NCBI GenBank assembly: GCA_007127625.1
Contig: SKYZ01000265.1
Span: 1-5,808, forward strand
DNA length: 5,808 nt
Direction of reading: 5' to 3'
Origin: Aquisalimonas sp.
GTDB lineage: Bacteria > Pseudomonadota > Gammaproteobacteria > Nitrococcales > Aquisalimonadaceae
Notes under the pieces: model-generated
Database searches by the model: none
Told to the model about the DNA's origin: nothing
What the model saw: only the letters and a program-made list of their open reading frames with translations
Shown here: positions 1 to 5,808 of the stretch, piece after piece
Position numbering within the stretch: the first letter of the stretch is position 1
Layout: every line of letters begins with the position of its first letter
Translations under genes and position numbers: made by a program

Positions 1-1184
1 CCCGCGCGGATGATGTGGTTGTTGAGGTCGTTGGCCTCCTGGATTACGTCCACGGTGGTGTTGTAGCGGCGCGCGATCACTTCGAGACTCTCGCCGGGCT
101 GGATCTCGTGGCGATGCCAGCGCATGCGCTCCTCATCCGGCAACTGCGCCAGCTCCTGTCGCAGCCCCTCGGCCTTGTCCTTGGGCACCGCGACCCGGTG
201 CGGCCCTTCCGGGTCCGTGGCCCAGCGGTCGAAGCCCGGGTTGAGATGATAGAGGTCCTCGATGCTGATGCCCGTGAGATCCGCCACCAGGGCCAGATCG
301 ATCTGGCCGTCGAGGTCCACTACGTCCAGGTAGGGCTCATCGGGAATGCTGGCGAGTTCCAGATCGTAGGCTTCCGGGTCCTTCACCAGCTGACTGATGG
401 CCAGCAGGCGAGGGACGTACTGCCGGGTCTCCTGGGGCAGGGACAGGTTCCAGTAATCCGTGGGCTCGCCGTTCGCCTCGGCGCGGCGAATGGCAGCCAT
501 GACACGCCCTTCCCCAGCGTTGTAGGCCGCCAGTGCCAGCAGCCAGTCGCCATCGAACATGTCGCCGAGGCGTTCCAGGTACTCCAGTGCCGCTTCGGTG
601 GAGGCGAGCACGTCGCGTCTGCCGTCATACCACCAGGACTGCCGCAGCCCGTAGTGGCGACCCGTGGCGGGCACGAACTGCCAGATGCCGGCGGCGCGGC
701 CGTGGGAGTAGGCGAACGGCCGATACGCGCTTTCCACCACTGGCAGCAGCGCCAGTTCCATGGGCATGTCGCGCTCGTCGATGGCTTCGACGATGTAGTG
801 CAGGTAGGGTTCAGCCCGTTGTGCAACACGGTCCATGTAGTCCGGGCGGCGGCTGAAGTTGTTCAGCTCGGAGATGATCCGCGGGTTGTCCAGATCCGCC
901 TCGATCCCGTATCCATCACGCATGCGCGCCCAGAGGTCGTCCGGGTAACGGGTCTCGGATTCCCCAACCTCGGTCACTTCGGGCGGTTTGGCGAGGATGA
1001 TGCCGGGGAACAGCAGGTCGCCATCCAGATGGGCGCCGTAGGGTTGCGGCTGGCCGGCCGGTATTGCCTTCGCCGCCAGTTCAGCCTCGCCCGTGTTGTC
1101 CGGGTTCCTCTCGGTGTTGCTCCCCGGAAACTGGGCACAGGCCGACAGGGCCAGGCCGCAGGCAAGCAGTAGTGGAGTTCTCAT
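1..1184 (-). CDS. mltD: Membrane-bound lytic murein transglycosylase D, lipoprotein, C-terminus outside window
   Basis: This enzyme cleaves the glycan strands of peptidoglycan, producing 1,6-anhydromuramyl ends, and should sit on the inner face of the outer membrane. About 394 residues are visible; the E. coli protein is about 450. The N-terminus is a lipoprotein signal with lipobox L-S-A-C (lipidated Cys16). The SLT domain spans roughly residues 140-260. It has the catalytic glutamate E151 in the E-S motif, then an A-A-G-I-W-Q-F block with P-A-T-G, and A-Y-N-A-G-E-G with Y221. A LysM peptidoglycan-binding repeat begins near residue 358 and is cut by the left edge; E. coli MltD has a second LysM after it. 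The ATG at 1184 has GGTGA five bases upstream. A GTG at 1193 with AGAGG six bases upstream is an in-frame alternative that adds three residues. It lies 105 bp downstream of gloB on the same strand, the order known from E. coli. Confidence 0.95.
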   Translation of the reverse strand, partial: MRTPLLLACGLALSACAQFPGSNTERNPDNTGEAELAAKAIPAGQPQPYGAHLDGDLLFPGIILAKPPEVTEVGESETRYPDDLWARMRDGYGIEADLDNPRIISELNNFSRRPDYMDRVAQRAEPYLHYIVEAIDERDMPMELALLPVVESAYRPFAYSHGRAAGIWQFVPATGRHYGLRQSWWYDGRRDVLASTEAALEYLERLGDMFDGDWLLALAAYNAGEGRVMAAIRRAEANGEPTDYWNLSLPQETRQYVPRLLAISQLVKDPEAYDLELASIPDEPYLDVVDLDGQIDLALVADLTGISIEDLYHLNPGFDRWATDPEGPHRVAVPKDKAEGLRQELAQLPDEERMRWHRHEIQPGESLEVIARRYNTTVDVIQEANDLNNHIIRA

Positions 1185-1212
1185 CGAAATCACCGGTCGC
1201 CTCTCTTCATTG

Positions 1213-1243
1213 ATTATTCTGGTGTCCGGAATCACACCGTCAC
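1213..1243 (-). promoter_or_regulatory. Weak candidate sigma70-type promoter before mltD
   Basis: On the minus strand, GTGACG (1243-1238, 4 of 6 matches to TTGACA) is followed after 19 bases by AATAAT (1218-1213, 5 of 6 matches to TATAAT). This is the only AT-rich patch in the 105-bp gloB-mltD gap. The spacer is longer than the usual 17, so this is a guess from consensus only. mltD could instead be read from a gloB transcript, since I see no terminator hairpin in the gap. Confidence 0.25.
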
Positions 1244-1289
1244 GACTTTGCCCTCATCAGCCCCGACGGCATCCTCAGCGATCACTGGA

Positions 1290-2057
1290 TCAGCTCGCGT
1301 CCTTCCACGCGCGGATGGCGGCAAATACTTCCACCGGTGAGGTTAACCGTTTACCGGCGTGCTGTTCTGCGCTCCGTTTCACGTCTTCGACGCCGGAGCG
1401 CAGGAACGGGTTGGTGCGGAGTTCTTCGTCCAGCGTCCCCGGCAGGGTGTAGCCGCCATGGGCACGGAGCGCCCGGACGCGTTCCAGACGCTGCTGCAGC
1501 GCTTCGTTATTCGGCTCCACCTGGGCAGCGAAGCGCAGGTTGGCTTCGGTGTACTCGTGTCCGGCGAAGAACTGGGTGTCCACCGGCAGATTCGCCAGCT
1601 TGCCGAGGGAATGAACCATCTGCTCGGGAGTGCCTTCGAACAGGCGCCCGCAGCCGCCCGCGAAAAGGGTATCGCCGCAGAACAGCAGGCCGTCGCCGTA
1701 GTAGCTGATATGGCCGGCGGTGTGCCCCGGAGTTTCGAGGACGCCAAGTTCCAGGCCGAGGTTGTCGAGCCGCACCACGTCGCCTTCGTGCAGGCCATGG
1801 GTGCGGTGGTTGATGCTTTCGTCGGCGGGCCCGTACACCGGCACGTCTCGCTGCGCCAGTATGGCGTCGACGCCACCCTGGTGGTCCGGGTGGTGGTGGG
1901 TGATCAGGATGGCGTCCAGGGTGAGTCCGCGCTGGCGGATTTCTTCAAGGACCGGCGGTGCCTCGCCTGGGTCCACCACCGCACAGTGGCCGTTGTCGCC
2001 GGCCAGTAGCCAGACGTAGTTGTCGCGCAATGCGGGAATCGGGGTGACCTGCGTCAT
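1290..2057 (-). CDS. gloB: Hydroxyacylglutathione hydrolase (glyoxalase II)
   Basis: A cytosolic metallo-beta-lactamase-fold enzyme that hydrolyses S-D-lactoylglutathione to D-lactate and glutathione, the second step of methylglyoxal detoxification. The 255-residue length fits the family (E. coli GloB is 251). The binuclear metal ligands are all visible: T-H-H-H-P-D-H with H54, H56, D58 and H59; H112 in P-G-H-T-A-G-H; bridging D129 in C-G-D-T-L-F; and H167 in A-G-H-E-Y-T. The typical C-terminal R-T-N-P-F-L-R segment is also present. The reading frame stays open upstream into the opposite-strand methyltransferase gene. I chose the ATG at 2057 because family homology begins there (M-T-Q-V-T-P-I-P-A-L-R-D-N-Y) and AGGA lies eight bases upstream. 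It is divergent from the yafS-type gene and likely co-oriented with mltD for a reason, possibly co-transcription. Confidence 0.96.
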   Translation of the reverse strand: MTQVTPIPALRDNYVWLLAGDNGHCAVVDPGEAPPVLEEIRQRGLTLDAILITHHHPDHQGGVDAILAQRDVPVYGPADESINHRTHGLHEGDVVRLDNLGLELGVLETPGHTAGHISYYGDGLLFCGDTLFAGGCGRLFEGTPEQMVHSLGKLANLPVDTQFFAGHEYTEANLRFAAQVEPNNEALQQRLERVRALRAHGGYTLPGTLDEELRTNPFLRSGVEDVKRSAEQHAGKRLTSPVEVFAAIRAWKDAS

Positions 2058-2092
2058 GATGTACGTCCTGTGAGCGTCGCAACCGAGTGGCG

Positions 2093-2115
2093 AAAAATCC
2101 CGCAGCGCCCGCTGC
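2093..2115 (-). terminator. Terminator- or attenuator-like hairpin in the gloB leader
   Basis: Read on the minus strand, GCAGCG-GG-CGCTGC (2115-2102) is a perfect 6-bp inverted repeat, followed by GGGA and a run of five T (2097-2093). This resembles an intrinsic terminator, except that four bases separate stem and T run and the T run is short. It ends about 36 bases before the gloB start, so if real it would stop or attenuate transcription entering gloB. It could also be chance in GC-rich DNA. Confidence 0.25.
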
Positions 2116-2174
2116 AGGCATCGAGGCCTGATAAACTGACCAACAGACCTGCGACGCCGCCAGGGATGCTGCAA

Positions 2175-2191
2175 ACCGCCATAGTGGCGGT
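2175..2191. repeat. Perfect 7-bp inverted repeat in the gloB/yafS divergent region
   Basis: ACCGCCA-TAG-TGGCGGT is a perfect dyad with a 3-base centre, lying about midway between the divergent starts at 2057 and 2281. It could be a regulator operator or an RNA hairpin; no T run follows on either strand, so it is not a standard terminator. The surrounding 223 bp holds no credible gene. I find no convincing promoter pair there, only an AT-richer patch near 2129-2145. Confidence 0.3.
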
Positions 2192-2280
2192 GCGGCGTCA
2201 TCGCCGCAAGCAGGGTAGCATGGGATGGAGTCGTGATCCGACTCCCCCCGGGGTCGCTGCGGTCGGGCGAGAGGTGAACG

Positions 2281-3372
2281 ATGGATGCTGCCGCGTTACA
2301 GTCCTGGTTCCGGACCCCGCTCGGGCGCGTTGTTGCCGAGGCGGAGCGGGAGGTGGTGGGGCGCCTGCTGGCCGACTGCCGGCCGGGTTTCCTGGTGCAG
2401 CTTGGCGGCCTCGGCGACAATGGGGAGTTATCGGTGCCCGGTGCCATCCGCCAGTGGCTGGTGGAGCGGGACGCTTCCATCGGGCCCAGCGTCAGGGCCT
2501 GGCACGACGACCTGCCGTTTCGCAGCGACAGCATAGATACCGTGGTCATCGTGCACCAACTCGAATTCGAGCATGATCCCCACGGTATTCTGCGCGAAGC
2601 CGAACGGGTGCTGGCCCCGGAGGGGCACTTGATCATTCTGGCCTTCAACCCCATCAGCCTCTGGGGGCTCGGGCGGATGATTGCTCCGCTGAATGGCAAC
2701 AGGCCGCCATGGTGCGGGCATTACTATACCGCCCTGCGGTTGCGGGACTGGTGCCGCCTGCTGGGGCTGGAGCACCGTCAGCACGAGCGACTGGTCTTCC
2801 GGCCGCCGCTGCCCCAACGGGCGCTGCAGGAACGGCTGCAGGTGCTGGAGCGGGTGGGACACCGGTGCTGGCCGTTCTTCGGCGGCGTCAATGCCGAAGT
2901 CAGTCGCAAGCGTGTCACTCGGGCCATTCCCATGGGTGCACTGCTGCGTCGGCGGGAAGTGCTGGCCCGGGGTCAACCGGCCCCGGTGCAGGCCTGCAGG
3001 CAGGGCAAACAATTCAATTTCAGGACAAGGCATGAAGACGGTGGAGATCTACAGCGATGGCGCCTGCCGCGGCAATCCCGGGCCGGGTGGCTGGGGCACG
3101 TTGCTACGCTGGAATGGCAAGGAAAAGGCGCTCTACGGCGGCGAGCCGGAGACGACCAACAACCGTATGGAGCTGATGGCGGCCATCCGGGGGCTGGAGA
3201 CGCTCAAGCAGCCCTGCCACGTGATCCTGACCACGGATTCGGAATACCTGCGCAAGGGAATCACCGAGTGGCTGCCGAACTGGAAACAGAGAGGCTGGAA
3301 GACGTCCAACCGCAAGCCGGTGAAAAACGCCGACCTCTGGCAGGCGCTGGACGCCGCGGCCCAGCGGCATGA
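2281..3372 (+). CDS. yafS: YafS-type class I SAM-dependent methyltransferase; frame runs on into rnhA
   Basis: Predicted S-adenosylmethionine-dependent methyltransferase of the small family encoded between gloB and rnhA; the substrate is unknown to me. The start has a strong GAGGTGA ribosome site (2271-2277) four bases before ATG. An N-terminal W-F-x-T-P-L-G-R helix is followed by a degenerate glycine loop (residues 38-46, V-Q-L-G-G-L-G). The conserved core is L-P-F then S-I-D-T (D86), H-Q-L-E-F, D-P-H (99-101), L-R-E-A-E-R-V-L and F-N-P-I-S-L-W-G (122-129). A K-R-V motif at 210-212 leads to a basic tail. Recognisable homology ends near residue 240, matching the roughly 240 residues of E. coli YafS. 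The frame has no stop there: it continues out of phase through most of rnhA to the TGA at 3370-3372, giving 363 residues. The last ~113 look like translated shadow of rnhA. A lost base near 2975-3030 is the likely cause, so treat the 3' end as uncertain. Confidence 0.8.
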   Translation: MDAAALQSWFRTPLGRVVAEAEREVVGRLLADCRPGFLVQLGGLGDNGELSVPGAIRQWLVERDASIGPSVRAWHDDLPFRSDSIDTVVIVHQLEFEHDPHGILREAERVLAPEGHLIILAFNPISLWGLGRMIAPLNGNRPPWCGHYYTALRLRDWCRLLGLEHRQHERLVFRPPLPQRALQERLQVLERVGHRCWPFFGGVNAEVSRKRVTRAIPMGALLRRREVLARGQPAPVQACRQGKQFNFRTRHEDGGDLQRWRLPRQSRAGWLGHVATLEWQGKGALRRRAGDDQQPYGADGGHPGAGDAQAALPRDPDHGFGIPAQGNHRVAAELETERLEDVQPQAGEKRRPLAGAGRRGPAA

Positions 3373-3475
3373 CGTGGACTGGCGCTGGGTGCGCGGCCAC
3401 AGCGGCCATGCCGACAACGAAGCCGCCGACCAGCTTGCCAATCAGGGCATCGATGAAATGCTGGCCCGCCGCTGA
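3032..3475 (+). CDS. rnhA: Ribonuclease HI
   Basis: Cytosolic endonuclease that degrades the RNA strand of RNA-DNA hybrids, removing R-loops and primers. The 147-residue protein is nearly the same length as E. coli RNase HI (155). Catalytic residues are all present and offset by one from E. coli: D9 in Y-S-D-G-A, E47 in N-N-R-M-E-L, D69 in T-T-D-S-E-Y, H123 in R-G-H-S-G-H and D133 in E-A-A-D. The basic substrate-handle region is also present (K-Q-R-G-W-K-T, R-K-P-V-K-N). The frame is open further upstream, but homology starts at this ATG, and AGGA lies six bases before it (3022-3025). The ATG overlaps a TGA in the third frame (ATGA at 3032-3035), as expected if the methyltransferase gene originally ended there. 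A 32-bp gap separates it from dnaQ, with no terminator seen. Confidence 0.97.
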   Translation: MKTVEIYSDGACRGNPGPGGWGTLLRWNGKEKALYGGEPETTNNRMELMAAIRGLETLKQPCHVILTTDSEYLRKGITEWLPNWKQRGWKTSNRKPVKNADLWQALDAAAQRHDVDWRWVRGHSGHADNEAADQLANQGIDEMLARR

Positions 3476-3507
3476 GCGCGACGGCTCCAATCATCACGGG
3501 ATAGAAC

Positions 3508-4236
3508 ATGCGACAGATCGTTCTCGACACTGAAACCACCGGCCTGGAAACGGCCCAGGGGCACCGCATCATCGAGATTGGTGCCCTGGAGTTGGACGGC
3601 CGGCGCAAGACCGGCCGCACCTACCACATCTACCTGAACCCGGAGCGGGAGGTGGATGCCGGCGCAGTGGAAATTCACGGCATCACCAACGAGTTCCTCG
3701 CGGACAAGCCGTGTTTCGCCGACATCGCCGACGAGTTTTTCGAGTTCATCAACGGTGCCGACCTGGTCATCCATAACGCGCCGTTTGACGTGGGCTTCAT
3801 GGATCACGAGTTCGCCCTGCTGGAGCGTGGCCTGCCAAAGGTGCGCGAGTGCTGCAGCATCACCGACACCCTGGTGATGGCGCGCCAGATGCACCCCGGC
3901 CAGCGCAATACACTGGATGCGCTGTGCAAGCGCTACGAGGTGGACAACTCCCAGCGTGATCTCCATGGCGCCCTGCTGGACGCGGAGATCCTGGCCGATC
4001 TCTACCTCACCATGACCGGCGGCCAGGTGACGCTGCTACTGGACAGCGACGAAGAAGAGTCCGGCAGCACCGGGGGGCGCTATGCCCCGCGCCCGGTGAG
4101 TGCCGATCGCCCGGCACTGCGGGTGGTGCGTGCCAGCGAACAGGAGGCGGAGGCCCACGAGGCCTGGCTGGACCGCCTGGACAAGGCCGCCGGCGGCCAG
4201 TGCGTCTGGCGTCGTGCGGAGGACACCGGCGCATGA
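3508..4236 (+). CDS. dnaQ: DNA polymerase III epsilon subunit, 3'-5' proofreading exonuclease
   Basis: This subunit proofreads within the replicative polymerase III core, together with the alpha and theta subunits where theta exists. The 242 residues match E. coli DnaQ (243). The DEDDh exonuclease motifs are intact: Exo I D7-T-E9-T-T-G; Exo II H-N-A-P-F-D94-V-G-F; and Exo III H153-G-A-L-L-D158-A-E. After an acidic, Gly/Ser-rich linker (about 180-192), the C-terminus carries a conserved A-H-x-A-W-L-D-R-L-D-K stretch and G-G-Q-C-V-W. This corresponds to the alpha-binding tail. The ribosome site is weak (GGGAT, five bases before ATG). The orientation is the same as rnhA, unlike in E. coli where the two genes are divergent. 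Its stop codon overlaps the start of the next gene. Confidence 0.97.
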   Translation: MRQIVLDTETTGLETAQGHRIIEIGALELDGRRKTGRTYHIYLNPEREVDAGAVEIHGITNEFLADKPCFADIADEFFEFINGADLVIHNAPFDVGFMDHEFALLERGLPKVRECCSITDTLVMARQMHPGQRNTLDALCKRYEVDNSQRDLHGALLDAEILADLYLTMTGGQVTLLLDSDEEESGSTGGRYAPRPVSADRPALRVVRASEQEAEAHEAWLDRLDKAAGGQCVWRRAEDTGA

Positions 4237-4913
4237 CCGCCATCAGCCTGGATCTGGACGAAACCCTCTGGCGCCTGGATGGCGTGCTCGAGCACGCGGA
4301 GGAGGCGACGGTCGCTTTTCTCCGGGAGCACTATCCAGCCATTGCCGAGGCGTATCCGCCGGAGCGTATGCGGGTCCTGCGTGACCAGGTGGCGCGGGAG
4401 AATCCCGAACTCGCGTACAACGTCACGGCCCTGAGAATCCGTACCTTCGAGCAGGCAGCGAAAGCCGTCGGGGCACCGCTGCGTGCGGCCGAGGAGGCCT
4501 TCGAGGTCTTCATTGACGCCCGTCACAGCGTGGAACTCTACCCCGATGCACTGCCAGTACTGGAGGGCCTGTACCGGGAGTTCCCTCTGGTTGCCCTGAC
4601 CAACGGCAACGCCGACGTTCACCGTCTGGCGCTGGGGCACTACTTCGTTGCCGCCTACTCCGCCGTGCACGTCGGCGCCGCCAAACCCAGCCGCCCCATG
4701 TTCGAGGCCGCCGCCCGCGGCAGCGGCGTGCCCATCGAGCGCCTGATCCACGTGGGCGACGACCCCGAAACCGACGTCTCCGGCGCCGCCCGCCACGGCC
4801 TCCGCGCCATCTGGCTTAACCGTAGCGGCGCCCCCTGGCCTGAATATCTGCCGAGGGTGGACTACGAGGAAATCCGCACCCTGGACGAACTCCCCGGCCT
4901 GATCGAGCGCTGA
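4233..4913 (+). CDS. HAD-family hydrolase, probable phosphatase (YigB-like)
   Basis: Haloacid-dehalogenase-superfamily phosphohydrolase of 226 residues, the usual size for subfamily I. All four motifs are visible. Motif I is D7-L-D9-E-T-L-W (nucleophile and acid/base). Motif II is T123 in A-L-T-N-G-N. Motif III is K151 in A-K-P-S-R-P. Motif IV is G-D176-D177-P-E-T-D181. A helical cap lies between motifs I and II. The T-N-G-N, H-V-G-D-D and D-V-S-G-A blocks resemble the E. coli FMN phosphatase YigB, but the substrate cannot be assigned from sequence. The start is set by the ATGA overlap with the dnaQ stop, with GGAGG at 4218-4222 ten bases upstream; an in-frame GTG at 4200 inside dnaQ is less likely. 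The overlap implies translational coupling with dnaQ. The IS begins about 45 bp after its stop. Confidence 0.92.
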   Translation: MTAISLDLDETLWRLDGVLEHAEEATVAFLREHYPAIAEAYPPERMRVLRDQVARENPELAYNVTALRIRTFEQAAKAVGAPLRAAEEAFEVFIDARHSVELYPDALPVLEGLYREFPLVALTNGNADVHRLALGHYFVAAYSAVHVGAAKPSRPMFEAAARGSGVPIERLIHVGDDPETDVSGAARHGLRAIWLNRSGAPWPEYLPRVDYEEIRTLDELPGLIER

Positions 4914-4958
4914 AGCTCACTCTCGCCGGGTGACCGGCAATCCAAGGACGACTGCTCC
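4914..4958 (-). pseudogene. Possible relic of a second IS3-type transposase C-terminus
   Basis: Positions 4922-4954 align without gaps to 5013-5045 inside the adjacent IS transposase gene, at 26 of 33 identical bases (my manual count). Read on the minus strand in the matching frame it gives S-S-L-D-C-R-S-P-G-E. The intact copy has S-T-L-D-Y-R-S-P-S-E, the typical C-terminal end of IS3-family OrfB. Only this short piece survives, between the HAD stop codon and the IS end. It contains a hairpin, GCCGG-GTGA-CCGGC (4925-4938), without a T run. Alternatives are chance similarity or a rearranged end of the present IS. Confidence 0.45.
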
Positions 4959-4988
4959 TGTTCTGGTCAACCCTCAGCGGACACTCGG
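4959..4988. repeat. Probable terminal end of the IS3-family element (3' end relative to transposase)
   Basis: The plus strand from 4959 begins TG-TTCT and continues to CAGCGGACACTCGGTTAAG. From memory, this fits the pattern of IS3-subgroup ends, which start TGATCTTACCC and carry GGACACGCGGCTAAG at the same distance. The transposase stop codon (4989-4991, minus) sits right at the inner edge, as is usual. The matching other end is outside the window, so the inverted repeat cannot be confirmed. Bases before 4959 (TCC or CTCC) would be the candidate target duplication. Confidence 0.5.
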
Positions 4989-5808
4989 TTAAGCAGCATG
5001 GGCCAGTGCATGCTCGCTGGGTGAACGGTAATCCAGCGTCGAGTGGAGTCGTTGACTGTTGTACTCCATCTCGATGAATGCCATGACATCGAGCCTGGCG
5101 TCATGCCGCGTTCGGTAGCGCTGCCCTGCCGTCCATTCACTCTTCAGAGTCCCGAAGAAGCGCTCCATGACGGCGTTATCCCAGCAGTTGCCCTTGTGGC
5201 TCATCGAGCAGATCATCCCATGCGCCCGGAGCCGTTGCCTGTAGACATGGGACGTGTACTGCTTAGGTTCAAGGAGTGGTGCAGCAGGCCAGGGGGCGGC
5301 CGATGTCGCCTCACTGCCATCTCCAACGCTTCCTCGGCCAGCTCCGTGCGCATGTGCCCGGCCATCGCCCAACCTTTGATGCGGCGGTCATGGAGATCCA
5401 GCACCGCCGCGAGATACGTCCAACCCTCATGGGTCCACAAGGCCGTGATATCGGCCACCCACCGCGTGTTGGCCGTCTGCACCGCAAACGCCCGCTGCAG
5501 GAGGTTCTCGGCAATCGGGTCACTGGCATCGCGGTCAGTCGTCGCCTTCCAAGGGCGGCGCTTGCGCACTTCAACACCGGCTTCATGCATCAGACTGCGC
5601 GCCTGGTAGCGCCCCACGGCAAACCCCTTGCGCTGCAGGGCCACTGCCATGCGGCGGCTGCCGTAGCTCTCACGCGTCGCCTTGTGGATCGCCTTGACCT
5701 CCAGGTGCAGCGCCTCCCGCTGGCGATCCGGTGCACGCATGCGCCAGTCGTAGAACCCGCTGCGGCTGACCTGGAGGACACGGCACAGGGTGGACACCGG
5801 ATAATGCG
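4989..5808 (-). pseudogene. IS3-family transposase OrfB, frameshifted and missing the second catalytic Asp
   Basis: DDE integrase-type transposase. The upstream frame continues past the right edge and contains the HTH_21-like region (Y-P-V-S-T-L-C-R-V, S-R-S-G-F-Y-D-W), Y-G-S-R-R-M and the first catalytic Asp in W-V-A-D-I-T (codon 5452-5450). It reaches G-L-L-H-H-S at 5273. The family then has D-R-G-S before Q-Y-T-S. Here 11 bases (5262-5272, TTGAACCTAAG on the minus strand) replace the expected 12. The reading frame breaks, runs to a stop at 5213, and the second Asp is lost. Coding resumes in another frame with Q-Y-T-S-H-V-Y, K-G-N-C-W-D-N-A and catalytic Glu (5165-5163), ending Y-R-S-P-S-E-H-A-L-A-H-A-A at 4989. 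All other family blocks are intact, so the damage is recent or an artefact. Confidence 0.88.

Larger units (their letters stand above)
4959..5808 (-). mobile_element. IS3-family insertion sequence, partial (runs off right edge)
   Basis: This stretch carries the 3' two-thirds or so of an IS3-family element: the orfB transposase and the terminal end. The orfA part, the frameshift site and the other terminus lie beyond 5808. It is oriented head-on to the rnhA-dnaQ-HAD run and sits downstream of it, so no core gene is interrupted. Family assignment rests on the OrfB integrase core (D-D-E with a 35-residue spacing if repaired) and the I-C-S-M-S-H-K-G-N-C-W-D-N-A signature. The left boundary at 4959 is inferred. 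Confidence 0.85.

Noticed and set aside
15..1172. Long plus-strand open frame of 385 codons
   Set aside because: It is the antisense shadow of mltD, which has an intact lipobox, SLT motifs and LysM on the other strand. Long shadow frames are normal in GC-rich DNA.
1359..2009. Plus-strand open frame of 216 codons
   Set aside because: Antisense to gloB, whose metal-binding residues are all present; no recognisable protein features in the shadow.
2058..2699. Minus-strand open frame extending gloB by about 214 residues upstream
   Set aside because: The extension is antisense to the conserved methyltransferase and has no glyoxalase homology; the family start and ribosome site are at 2057.
3001..3020. 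Programmed -1 frameshift signal at the end of the methyltransferase
   Set aside because: The codons GGC-AAA-CAA do not make an X-XXY-YYZ heptamer in the methyltransferase frame, and no clear downstream stem or pseudoknot was seen.
2709..3035. Third-frame open frame of 108 codons ending at the rnhA ATGA
   Set aside because: As a separate gene it is an alanine/glycine-rich shadow of the methyltransferase. Only its last codons are of interest, as the probable original end of that gene.
4080..4796. Minus-strand open frame of 238 codons
   Set aside because: Antisense to the dnaQ end and the HAD gene, both with complete motifs; glycine- and histidine-rich composition typical of a shadow.
4925..4938. 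Hairpin GCCGG-GTGA-CCGGC as terminator of the dnaQ-HAD operon
   Set aside because: The stem is only 5 bp with no T run after it, and it lies in the apparent transposase relic, where the same region of the intact copy explains the sequence.
5043..5609. Plus-strand open frame of 188 codons within the IS
   Set aside because: Antisense to the transposase, with no family features; the two transposase fragments explain the sequence.

Overview
The window looks like a chromosomal segment of a high-G+C gammaproteobacterium. Its core gene order, mltD - gloB - yafS-type methyltransferase - rnhA - dnaQ, is the one known from Escherichia coli and many other gammaproteobacteria, although rnhA and dnaQ are co-directional here and divergent in E. 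coli. A halophilic or alkaliphilic Chromatiales/Ectothiorhodospiraceae-like host is a guess from base composition and protein style, not something shown directly.

Layout. Positions 1-1184 (minus) hold most of a lipoprotein murein transglycosylase, MltD, whose C-terminus lies beyond the left edge. Positions 1290-2057 (minus) hold gloB, glyoxalase II, upstream of mltD and transcribed in the same direction. A 223-bp divergent intergenic region (2058-2280) with several small inverted repeats follows. From 2281 the plus strand carries a compact run: yafS-type methyltransferase, rnhA, dnaQ and a HAD-family phosphatase. The dnaQ-HAD junction is an ATGA overlap, and the methyltransferase-rnhA junction would be one too if a single base were restored. 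From about 4959 to the right edge is the 3' part of an IS3-family insertion sequence on the minus strand, facing the operon. Its transposase is frameshifted and has lost the second catalytic aspartate.

The core genes are housekeeping: peptidoglycan turnover (MltD), methylglyoxal detoxification (GloB), RNA-DNA hybrid removal (RnhA), replication proofreading (DnaQ), and a probable small-molecule or nucleotide phosphatase (HAD). I found no undescribed multi-gene system. Three things deserve a second look: the methyltransferase frame, which lacks its own stop and runs about 340 bases into rnhA; the 11-base replacement at the transposase active site; and a 33-base stretch between the HAD gene and the IS that looks like the eroded tail of a second IS3-type transposase in the same orientation.
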